Positions 32,684-39,497 of a stretch of DNA of 43,926 nucleotides are shown one piece after another. The notes beneath the pieces are model-generated. The model was not told where the DNA came from, did not search any database, and was given only the letters and a program-made list of their open reading frames with translations. Source of the stretch: Solirubrobacter ginsenosidimutans (lineage in GTDB: Bacteria > Actinomycetota > Thermoleophilia > Solirubrobacterales > Solirubrobacteraceae); contig NZ_JAPDOD010000067.1 of NCBI RefSeq assembly GCF_027587205.1, positions 1 through 43,926 of the forward strand, written 5' to 3'. How positions within the stretch are numbered: position 1 is the stretch's first letter; each line of letters starts with the position of its first letter. The translations under genes were made by a program, and so were the position numbers.

Positions 32684-33627
32684 TCGCCTTCCTCTATCCC
32701 GGGCAAGGCTCCCAGCGCGTCGGGATGGGCGAGGCGCTGCGCGCGACCGACCCCGTCCTGTTCGACCGCTACTTCAGCCTTGCGGAGGACATCTCCGGCC
32801 TGCCCGTGCGGCGGCTCTGCCTCGAAGGGCCGGCCGACGAGTTGACGCGTACCGAGGTCAGCCAGCCCGCGCTCTTCGCGCTGTCACTGGCGTTGACCGA
32901 GGTGGCGCGCCAGGAGGGTCTCGAACCTTCTGTGGTCGCCGGCCACAGTTTGGGCGAGCTGTCGGCGGCGGTGGCTGCGGGCGCGCTCTCGCTCGAGGAC
33001 GGGATGCGGCTCGTGGTGGCGCGCAGCCGGCGGATGGCGGCGGTGCAGGCCGAGCGCCCGGGCGCGATGGCCGCGGTCCTCGGCGTGTACGCCGACCGCC
33101 TGCAGGAGCTCTGCACGCGGGCGGGCGACGTCGTCGTGGCCAACCTCAACGCGCCCGGCCAGATCGTCGTCTCCGGCGAGTGCGACGCGGTCCAGACGCT
33201 GTGCGAGCTGGTAGAAGGTTCGGGCGGGCGAGCGGTGCGACTGCCGGTCGGCGGGGCGTTCCACAGCCCGGCGATGATCCCGGTGCGCGAGACCTTGGCG
33301 CACGCCGCCGACGAGCTGCGCTGGCGTTCCGCGCGCGTGCCTTTGGCAGCCAACGCGTCGGGCCGCCTGGTGCGCGAGGCGGACGAGATCCGCGCCTCGC
33401 TCGTCGCCCAGGTGGCCGCGCCGGTGCTGTGGGTGGACTGCATGCGCGCGCTGGTCGACGCGGGCGCGACGACGTTCCTCGAGCTCGGCCCGGGACGCGT
33501 CCTCAGCGGCCTCGCCCGCTCGATCCGGCGGGAGCTCCCCGCGACCGCGGCGGACTCGCGCGCCAAGCTCGCCGCGTTCGCTGCCACGCACGCACACCCG
33601 CTCGATGACCTGGCGTCCGCAGCCTAA
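32680..33627 (+). CDS. fabD: Malonyl-CoA:ACP transacylase, intact (FabD-like)
   Basis: The 315-residue protein keeps all FabD motifs: FLYPGQGSQ, the nucleophile elbow VAGHSLGELSAA, the carboxylate-binding Arg in ARSRRM, NLNAPGQIVVSGE, the catalytic His in GGAFHSPAM and FLELGPGRVLSGL. It should load malonyl units on the operon's ACP. It contrasts with the Ser-less homologue at the other end of the cluster. The ATG overlaps the preceding stop by 4 nt, and it is the last clear gene of the polyketide operon. A dedicated malonyltransferase is unusual in type II polyketide clusters, which normally borrow the fatty-acid enzyme. Confidence 0.93.
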   Translation: MIAFLYPGQGSQRVGMGEALRATDPVLFDRYFSLAEDISGLPVRRLCLEGPADELTRTEVSQPALFALSLALTEVARQEGLEPSVVAGHSLGELSAAVAAGALSLEDGMRLVVARSRRMAAVQAERPGAMAAVLGVYADRLQELCTRAGDVVVANLNAPGQIVVSGECDAVQTLCELVEGSGGRAVRLPVGGAFHSPAMIPVRETLAHAADELRWRSARVPLAANASGRLVREADEIRASLVAQVAAPVLWVDCMRALVDAGATTFLELGPGRVLSGLARSIRRELPATAADSRAKLAAFAATHAHPLDDLASAA

Positions 33628-33663
33628 GCCTGGTTCCACCGATTCTCGCGGCGCCTCGCGGTC

Positions 33664-33684
33664 ATCCACGATCGATCGGTGGAT
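33664..33684. repeat. Inverted repeat ATCCAC-N9-GTGGAT
   Basis: Perfect 6-bp arms flank GATCGATCG, 37 nt after the FabD stop. It may act as a terminator for the polyketide operon or be a member of the CGATC palindrome family seen twice more downstream. Confidence 0.45.
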
Positions 33685-33876
33685 ACAGGCTAAGCGACCG
33701 CCAAGCGCGCCGCGCACGACCAGCGTGCGGCCGGAGACGGCCGCGGGTGTGCGGCACGCGACCAAGCTGCGCCTGCGGCCGAGAGCGGCCGCGGGCGCGA
33801 CTCGCTCGCCCGGCGCCCGGTTCGGCCCGCCGCCCGACGCGGCCGCAGGCGCGACACGTTCCAGCGCGCGTCGCGC

Positions 33877-33896
33877 GGTCGATCGCTTGATCGGCC
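33877..33896. repeat. CGATC-type palindrome, copy 1
   Basis: GGTCGATC-GCTT-GATCGGCC pairs with one mismatch. Its core CGATCG[C/T]TTGATCGG (33880-33894) recurs at 34042-34056 with a single base change, 162 bp away. Confidence 0.5.
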
Positions 33897-34038
33897 TCGG
33901 GTCGTGGCCCGGGGCGGCCGTCGACGCGCAGCGCGTCGGGGGTGCACCGGCAAACTCTCGCTGGGCGATACCAGGACGGGGCACCCCCCGTGATCCGCGC
34001 GCCGCGGACCGCCGCCGCTCGCCCGACGCGTGGCGCCC

Positions 34039-34058
34039 GACCGATCGTTTGATCGGTC
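34039..34058. repeat. CGATC-type palindrome, copy 2, at the kinase start
   Basis: GACCGATC-GTTT-GATCGGTC has perfect 8-bp arms and a 4-nt loop. The putative TTG start of the sensor kinase (34049) lies in the loop and right arm, so the hairpin could hide the start codon in the mRNA. Confidence 0.55.
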
Positions 34059-35800
34059 GTCGCTTGCGGCCTGGCGCGGGCGCGATCGGAGCGGTCGCCA
34101 TCGCCGCCGCGGCCGGCGCCGCCGCGCTGTGGTCGCGTAGCGACCTGCATGGCGCGCGGGGTGGTGGGACGTTTGCCGCGGTCGGCGTCGCGATCGCGCT
34201 CTCACTCGTCGGGTGCGGGCTCGCCGCGCGGCGGAGCCGGCCGGCGAGCCGCACCGGCGCGCTGATGATCGCGGCAGGGTTCGCGTGGGCGGCGACCTCG
34301 GTCAAGCACGCGACCGACTGGCCCGGTGCCGCGATCGGTTCGACGTTGTGGGCCGCGGTCGTGTTGCACCTCGTGCTCGCGTTTCCGAGCGGGCGGCTGC
34401 CCGACCGGGTGGCTCGGCTCGTTGTCGCGACCGGCTATCTCGCCGTGACCGTGCTCCAGGTTCTGCCGTTCAAGACGGTCCAGTTCGTGGTCGTCGCCGC
34501 GGTGGTGGTTGCGGCCGTCGTCCTGCTCACCCGCCGTCACGCGGGCGCCTCGACCGCTGAGCGACGGTCGCTGGCGCCCGTGCTGTGGGGCGGCGGCCTG
34601 ACGCTCGTCGTCGCGGCTCTGCGGTTGTCAGCCCCACCCGCGCTCGAGTCACTCGCCTCCTGGGCGACGCTCGCGGCGCTCGGCTCGCTGCCGTTCGCGC
34701 TGCTCGCGGGTCTGTTCCGCAGCCGCCTGTCCGCGCTCGACGGCGTCGCGCGGCTGATGCGCCAGACGCACGCGCTGCCGGGGCCGGTCCAGCTGCGCGA
34801 CGCCCTCGCCCAGGCCCTGGGCGACCCCGGCCTGGCGCTCGCGTACTGGGTGCCGGACCGCGGGCACTTCGTCGATGCGCGCGGCCGCCCGGTCGCGCTG
34901 CCGGACGGCGATGACCCAGTGGCGCGCGGCGTGCACGCCGGACGCCAGGGCGACATTGCCGGGCGAGGCGAGGCCCAGGGCCGCGAAGGCGTCGATATCC
35001 CGGCGGCGCTCGGCGGACAGGGCGACGGAGGCGATCGCGCCGTCACGCGCATCGGCGACCCGCGGCCGATCGCGGCCATCCTCCACGACGCCTCGCTCGA
35101 TCCCGACGCCGTCCGATCCGCGGGAGCGGCGGCCGGGCTGTGGCTCGATCGCGAGCGGCTGGAGGCCGACCTGCGCGCGCGTGTGGGCGAGCTGCGCGAC
35201 TCGCGTGCGCGGCTCGTCGCCGCCGCCGATGCCGAGCGGCGGCGGATCGAGCGCGACCTCCACGACGGCGCGCAGCAGCGGCTCGCCTCGCTGCTCCTGC
35301 ACCTCGAGCTCGAACGCCGCGCGCTCGGCCCGGGCGGCGCGGCCGACGTGCTCGACGGTGTCGCCACCGGGCTCGCGGAATCGCTCGCCGAGCTGCGCGC
35401 CCTGGCCGCAGGCATCCTGCCCCCGGTCTTGCGCCAGGACGGCCTCGTCGCCGCGATCGAGGAGCTCGCGGCCCGCACTGCGCTGCCCGTCACGGTCGAC
35501 GCGATGCCACACCAGCGCCTGCCCGATGGCATCGAGGTGGCGGCGTACTTCTTCGTGGCCGAGGGCCTCGCCAACGTGGTCAAACACGCCGGCGCGCAGA
35601 GCGCCGGCGTCCGCGTCGTGCGGGAGGCCGGGCACGCGATCATCGAGGTCACCGACGACGGTCGCGGCGGCGCGGACCAACGTGGCTCCGGCTTGCGCGG
35701 GCTCGGAGATCGCGTCGGCGCGCTCGGCGGGCGCATCGACTGTCACAGCCCGTCGAATGGCGGCACCGTGCTGCGTGCGGAGATCCCATGCGCGTCGTGA
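34049..35800 (+). CDS. Membrane sensor histidine kinase (NarL-type)
   Basis: About 583 residues. The N-terminal half has about six to seven hydrophobic segments (GAIGAVAIAAAAGAAALW, AAVGVAIALSLVGCGLAA, ALMIAAGFAWAATS, LWAAVVLHLVLAF and others), then a linker, a dimerisation region with RRRIERDLHDGAQQRL (phosphoacceptor His in LHDG) and an ATPase domain (EGLANVVKHA, VTDDGRGG, GSGLRGLGDRVGALGG). It overlaps the response regulator by 13 nt and so forms a two-component pair. The start is uncertain: TTG 34049 or 34064 precede the first helix. A longer frame to ATG 33605 inside fabD would add about 148 Arg/Pro-rich residues of atypical codon use and is not favoured. It may control the adjacent polyketide operon. 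Confidence 0.85.
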   Translation: MIGRRLRPGAGAIGAVAIAAAAGAAALWSRSDLHGARGGGTFAAVGVAIALSLVGCGLAARRSRPASRTGALMIAAGFAWAATSVKHATDWPGAAIGSTLWAAVVLHLVLAFPSGRLPDRVARLVVATGYLAVTVLQVLPFKTVQFVVVAAVVVAAVVLLTRRHAGASTAERRSLAPVLWGGGLTLVVAALRLSAPPALESLASWATLAALGSLPFALLAGLFRSRLSALDGVARLMRQTHALPGPVQLRDALAQALGDPGLALAYWVPDRGHFVDARGRPVALPDGDDPVARGVHAGRQGDIAGRGEAQGREGVDIPAALGGQGDGGDRAVTRIGDPRPIAAILHDASLDPDAVRSAGAAAGLWLDRERLEADLRARVGELRDSRARLVAAADAERRRIERDLHDGAQQRLASLLLHLELERRALGPGGAADVLDGVATGLAESLAELRALAAGILPPVLRQDGLVAAIEELAARTALPVTVDAMPHQRLPDGIEVAAYFFVAEGLANVVKHAGAQSAGVRVVREAGHAIIEVTDDGRGGADQRGSGLRGLGDRVGALGGRIDCHSPSNGGTVLRAEIPCAS

Positions 35801-36426
35801 TCGCGGAGGACCAGCCGCTGTTCCGCGCTGGTCTGCACCGGCTGCTCACCGAGACCGGGTTCGACGTCGTCGGCGAGGCCGCCGACGCCCCCGATCTCCT
35901 GCGCAAGGTCCGAGCGCACCGGCCCGACGTGGTCGTGACCGACGTCCGGATGCCGCCGGACCACAGCGACGACGGGCTGCGCGCCGCGATCGAGATCCGG
36001 CGCCAGCGGCCACAAACGGGCGTGCTCGTCCTCTCGCACTACGTCGCCGAGCGCAGCGCCTTCGACCTCGTGGGCGCGAGCGCGGACGGCGTCGGCTACC
36101 TGCTCAAGGACCGCGTGCGCGACCTCGACGACTTCATCGACGCCGTCCGGCGCGTCGCGCAAGGCGGCTCCGCGCTCGATCCCGAGGTCATCACGCGCCT
36201 GCTCGGCCGCCACCGCGAAGACCCGCTGTCGGCGCTGTCGCAGCGCGAGCGCGAGGTGCTCGCGCTGATCGCCGAAGGCCGCTCGAACTACGGCATCGCC
36301 GAGCGCCTCGTGATCAGCGAGGGCGCGGTCGAGAAGAACGTCCACCGCATCCTGCGCAAGCTCGACATCCCGCTCGACGGCGGCCACCGCCGCGTGCTCG
36401 CCGTACTGGCGTTCCTGCGCACGTAG
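35788..36426 (+). CDS. NarL/LuxR-type response regulator
   Basis: The 212 residues carry a receiver domain (phosphoacceptor Asp52 in VVVTDVRMP, acidic Glu7-Asp8, Lys in YLLKDRV) and a C-terminal LuxR helix-turn-helix (LSQREREVLALIAEGRSNYGIAERL, then EGAVEKNVHRIL). It is the partner of the kinase immediately upstream, whose 3' end overlaps its ATG. An inserted PPDHSDDG follows the phosphorylation site. It sits between the polyketide operon and the methyltransferase, making both possible targets. Confidence 0.93.
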   Translation: MRVVIAEDQPLFRAGLHRLLTETGFDVVGEAADAPDLLRKVRAHRPDVVVTDVRMPPDHSDDGLRAAIEIRRQRPQTGVLVLSHYVAERSAFDLVGASADGVGYLLKDRVRDLDDFIDAVRRVAQGGSALDPEVITRLLGRHREDPLSALSQREREVLALIAEGRSNYGIAERLVISEGAVEKNVHRILRKLDIPLDGGHRRVLAVLAFLRT

Positions 36427-36498
36427 TACGGCCAGCAGGACAACACGCGGCCCGCTCACCCCATCGATCTAGACCCGCCGAACGGCGAACCTGGACCA

Positions 36499-37203
36499 AT
36501 GCACGCGCACCCCATCCAGAGCTCGCTCGCCGCCCGCGGCGGACCGCGGCCCGGCGATGTCAGTTATGCCGGCCAGAAGCAGTACACGCCCGCCTTCCTG
36601 GACCACATTTATGACCGCGTCGTGGTCGGCTTCTCCAACCGGTACGTGTGGCGCTGCCGCAGCGCGCACATCGTCGGGCTCTACAACGAGCACGTCACCG
36701 AAGCACACCTCGACGTCGGCCCGGGCACCGGCTACTTCCTCGACCGCTGCACGTTCGAATGGCCGACGCCGGACATCACGCTGCTCGACCTCAACCCGCA
36801 CGTGCTCGACGTCGCGGCGAGAAGGCTCGCCCGCTACGCGCCGCGCACGTACCAGGCGGACCTGCTCGAGCCGCTCGAGCTCCAGCCGGGCGCGTTCGGC
36901 TCGATCGCCGCCACGCACGTGCTGCACTGCGTGCCCGGCACGATGGGCGAGAAGGCCGGCATCCTCGAGCGGCTCTCAGCGCTCCTGCGCCCCGGCGGCG
37001 TGCTCTTCGGCACGACGGTCCTGGCCGGCGGCGTGCCGCAGACGCTGCTCTCGCGAGCGCACATCGCCGGGCTCAACCGCGAGGGGATCTTCTCCAACCG
37101 CGCCGACACCCTCGACGGGCTGAGAGATGAGCTCGACGCGCGCTTCGACGACTACGAGCTGACCACGCGCGGCTCACTCGCGATCTTCGAGATCCGGGCG
37201 TGA
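36499..37203 (+). CDS. Class I SAM-dependent methyltransferase
   Basis: This 234-residue protein has a Rossmann-type SAM site: motif I LDVGPGTGYFLD (71-82), an acidic residue at the end of strand 2 (LLDLNPHVL), DLLEP, and a post-motif region with LSALLRPGGVLFGTTV. The N-terminal cap (GQKQYTPAFLDHIYD...SNRYVWRC) is typical of small-molecule methyltransferases. The acceptor (O, N or C) cannot be told. It starts 72 bp after the response regulator. A tailoring role for the neighbouring polyketide is plausible but unproven. Confidence 0.87.
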   Translation: MHAHPIQSSLAARGGPRPGDVSYAGQKQYTPAFLDHIYDRVVVGFSNRYVWRCRSAHIVGLYNEHVTEAHLDVGPGTGYFLDRCTFEWPTPDITLLDLNPHVLDVAARRLARYAPRTYQADLLEPLELQPGAFGSIAATHVLHCVPGTMGEKAGILERLSALLRPGGVLFGTTVLAGGVPQTLLSRAHIAGLNREGIFSNRADTLDGLRDELDARFDDYELTTRGSLAIFEIRA

Positions 37204-37294
37204 GCGGCTCGTGCACGAACGCCGGCCGCCGGCACACCGCCAGCCGTGCGCTTCGGCATCGCCGCTGGGGCTGCGTGTGACCGCCGCCGAGAGG

Positions 37295-37362
37295 GGGGTC
37301 AGACCCCTTAACAATGTAAACGGCGCTGCAGAGCCAAAAACTTTGTTGAGGGGTCTGACCCC
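37295..37362. repeat. REP/MITE-like inverted repeat with GGGGTC-A-GACCCC ends
   Basis: Arms 37295-37317 and 37340-37362 match in 21 of 23 positions as an inverted repeat around a 22-nt loop. Each arm opens with its own palindrome (GGGGTCAGACCCC, GGGGTCTGACCCC) followed by an AT-rich TTAACAA-like tail. It lies in the 220-bp gap between the convergent methyltransferase and FAD monooxygenase genes. It resembles repetitive extragenic palindromes moved by RAYT (IS200-like) transposases, and may also terminate transcription from both sides. Confidence 0.75.
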
Positions 37363-37423
37363 TTCATCGCGTCGCCGCCGCTCGTCGCCGAAGCGACGGG
37401 CGGCGGCAAGACCTGCGGGCACG

Positions 37424-38572
37424 TCATGGCGCGGTGCGCATCTCCAGCTCGTGCCGGCGCTGCCCCATGCCCTCGAACGAGGCACGGATCAGGCGGTCGC
37501 GGACGCCGCACGCGACGCCGGTGCGCCAGCGGCCGAGCGAGCCGATCATGCGCGATTCGCGCTGGAAGCCGGCGGTGCGGCTCCGGCGCGCGTCCTCGTA
37601 GCGGCGCAGCGCGCCGGGCACGTCCAAAGCGCCCGCGAGCTCACGGCTGATGACCACCGCGTCCTCGATCGCCTGGCAGGCGCCTTGGCCCTTGTTGGGG
37701 GTCATCGCGTGAGCGGCATCGCCGAGCAGCGTGACGCGACCCTCGCCCCAGCGCCGCAGCGGCGCGTGATCGGCGATGTCCACGCGGGCGATCGCCGCCT
37801 CGGGCGTCGCCTCGAGCATCGCCTCGACCGGCCCGTCCCACCCGCGGTACTCGTTCAACACCGCGGCCCGCGCGCCGCCCTCGGGATCGGTCCCGCCTTC
37901 CGCGGCACGCGCCAGAGCGAGCCAGTACAACCGGCCGTCGCCGATCCGGTAGCTGAGGAAGCGCCGGCCCGGACCCCAGAGCTTGCGAGCGAGCCCGGGA
38001 GGCGCGTCGTCGTCCGGGAAGTCGAGGACGCCGCGCCACGTCGTGTAGCCCGCGTAGCGCGGCGCGCGCGCCCCGAGCAGCTGGGTGCGGACGGCGGAGT
38101 TGATGCCGTCGGCACCGATCAGCAGGTCGGCGCGCTCGCTCCCGCCGCCGGCCAGCTCCACGGTCACGCCGTCGTCGTCCTGCTCGAAGCCCGTGCACGC
38201 CTCACCGAGGCGCAACACGCCCGGAGCCAGAGCGGCGGCCAAGGCGACATGCAGGTCGGCGCGGTTGATGCCCACGGTCGGCGCGCCGAGCTCGCGCCCG
38301 AGCTCCCCGACCTGCCAGCACGCCAGCGGCGCGCCGCGCCAGGTGCGGAACTCGAAGCGGTCGATCGGCGTGCTGCGAGACGCCACAGCGTCACCGACGC
38401 CCAGGCGCTCCAGCGCGCTCGTGCCGTTGTGCCACACCATCAGGCCGGCGCCCGCCGCCACCTTGGAGAGCTCCGCGCGGCGCTCGAGCACCGTGACCTC
38501 GACGCCGGAACGTTGAAGGGCGAGGGCAGCGGCGAGACCGCCGATGCCACCGCCCGCGACGATCGCCTTCAC
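37424..38572 (-). CDS. FAD-dependent monooxygenase (single-component, aromatic hydroxylase type)
   Basis: The 382 residues match group A flavoprotein monooxygenases: N-terminal GGGIGG dinucleotide fold (7-12), GINRADLH, the DG motif LIGADGINSAVR (Asp155-Gly156) and the GD motif LLGDAAHAMTPNKGQG (Gly284-Asp285). This type uses NAD(P)H and O2 to hydroxylate aromatic or conjugated substrates (HpxO, KMO, polyketide hydroxylases). The GTG start (38570-38572) overlaps the TGA of the SnoaL-domain gene by 4 nt, so the two are coupled. It is the last gene of the minus-strand set that includes a CrtI-like enzyme and an exporter. A tailoring role is likely. Confidence 0.9.
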   Translation of the reverse strand: MKAIVAGGGIGGLAAALALQRSGVEVTVLERRAELSKVAAGAGLMVWHNGTSALERLGVGDAVASRSTPIDRFEFRTWRGAPLACWQVGELGRELGAPTVGINRADLHVALAAALAPGVLRLGEACTGFEQDDDGVTVELAGGGSERADLLIGADGINSAVRTQLLGARAPRYAGYTTWRGVLDFPDDDAPPGLARKLWGPGRRFLSYRIGDGRLYWLALARAAEGGTDPEGGARAAVLNEYRGWDGPVEAMLEATPEAAIARVDIADHAPLRRWGEGRVTLLGDAAHAMTPNKGQGACQAIEDAVVISRELAGALDVPGALRRYEDARRSRTAGFQRESRMIGSLGRWRTGVACGVRDRLIRASFEGMGQRRHELEMRTAP

Positions 38573-39480
38573 CGCGCCGCACCCACCGGGGCCGGCCCCG
38601 CGAGGCCGATCTGCTGCATCACGGCCGCGCGGTCGATCTCGCACCAGTGCGAGACGATCTTGCCGTCGACGACGCGGCTGATCGCCATGCCGCCGACCGT
38701 CGCGCGCTGCCCCGACGGCTCGATCACGACGAGCGGCCCGGTGTGCGTGCCCTCGAAGCGAAAGCGCGTGGCGACGCGATCGCCGTCGCAGTGGACGGAG
38801 TCGAGCGTCATCACGCCGTCCGGGAACGCGGTGCGCCAGACGCCGATGAACGCGTCCATCCCGTCCGGGCCGTGCAGGAGCGGCGGCCCCGGAGCGTGGG
38901 TGATGCAGTCGGCGGCGACCAGCTCGCTCGCCGCGCCCGTGCCGTTCCACAGCTCCTCGTACAACCGCTCGACGACGCGCGTGTCGGCAGCGCCCGCGTG
39001 CTCGGCGACGGCGAACTTCTCGGCGCCGTTCGGGAACAGCGGCGGGCCGGGCACGACGCCGAGCTGCTGCAGCATGTAGAGCGCGTCCCAACAGGTCCAC
39101 GCGTCGGTGATCAACCCGTCGTCGGCGACGCGGGTCATCGTGACGCCGGTGATCTCGCCAAAGAGACCGGTGGGCGCGATGCCCATCAGCTCACCCTCCT
39201 GCGTACCGCCGCAGCGGTGGCGCATGACGACCATGTCACCGTCGACGAATGCCTCCTCGACGGTCATGAAGAGGTCGGGCAGCGCGTCGCGCCAGGCGCC
39301 GATGACGGTCTTCGCCGTCTCCTTGGCGGCCTCGCCGCTGCCCCCCAGCGCGGTGTTCTGCCACAGCGCGTGCAGCGTGAAGTCGGGCGCGTAGTTGTCG
39401 TCGATGAAGCTGAAGTCGCCGTCGTTCCAGACCTCGTCGAAGAAGCGGCTGACGAGCCGCAGGCGGTCGGAGCTATCCAT
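38569..39480 (-). CDS. Tandem SnoaL-like domain protein
   Basis: The 303 residues contain two SnoaL/NTF2-like domains in a row: about 5-145 (RFFDEVWNDGDFSFIDDNYAPDF, FVDGDMVVMRHRCGGTQ) and about 165-300 (RLYEELWNGTGAASELVA, HCDGDRVATRFRFEGTHTG). Each has the family's MGIAPTG/IEPSGQ-type turn and a final strand with C-W-D or C-E-I-D. SnoaL relatives include polyketide cyclases and hydroxylase-like enzymes. Start ATG 39480 has AAAGGA just upstream; ATG 39501 overlaps the stop of the preceding oxidoreductase gene (ATGA) and is an alternative adding 7 residues. The neighbouring FAD monooxygenase gene is coupled by a GTGA overlap. Confidence 0.87.
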   Translation of the reverse strand: MDSSDRLRLVSRFFDEVWNDGDFSFIDDNYAPDFTLHALWQNTALGGSGEAAKETAKTVIGAWRDALPDLFMTVEEAFVDGDMVVMRHRCGGTQEGELMGIAPTGLFGEITGVTMTRVADDGLITDAWTCWDALYMLQQLGVVPGPPLFPNGAEKFAVAEHAGAADTRVVERLYEELWNGTGAASELVAADCITHAPGPPLLHGPDGMDAFIGVWRTAFPDGVMTLDSVHCDGDRVATRFRFEGTHTGPLVVIEPSGQRATVGGMAISRVVDGKIVSHWCEIDRAAVMQQIGLAGPAPVGAAR

Positions 39481-39497
39481 GGGGTCCTTTCGGGAGG

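Larger units (their letters stand above)
33628..34048. other. Palindrome- and repeat-rich region without a convincing gene
   Basis: This 421-bp stretch lies between the FabD stop and the likely start of the sensor kinase. A plus-strand frame stays open through it, but codon third positions lose the G/C bias of the neighbours (codons such as ATA, AGA, CCA, ACA appear) and the translation is Arg/Pro/Ala low-complexity. It contains three copies of an R-x-CGGCCGC-x-GG motif near 33736, 33784 and 33837, and palindromes built on CGATC at 33664, 33877 and 34039. It may hold the kinase promoter and mobile-type repeats. Confidence 0.55.

Noticed and set aside
24627..33627. Calling the cluster a standard aryl polyene or an aromatic type II PKS
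   Set aside because: No ketoreductase, ammonia-lyase, LPS-type acyltransferase/exporter set, aromatase or cyclase is seen; only the KS/CLF/DH logic is shared.
33605..34048. N-terminal extension of the sensor kinase to an ATG inside fabD
   Set aside because: Atypical codon use, Arg/Pro/Ala low complexity, and repeats and palindromes at DNA level; the first membrane helix begins after 34064. Not fully excluded.
37174..37485. Minus-strand frame of 103 codons across the convergent gap
   Set aside because: It is simply the translation of the REP-like inverted repeat and gene ends; no conserved features.
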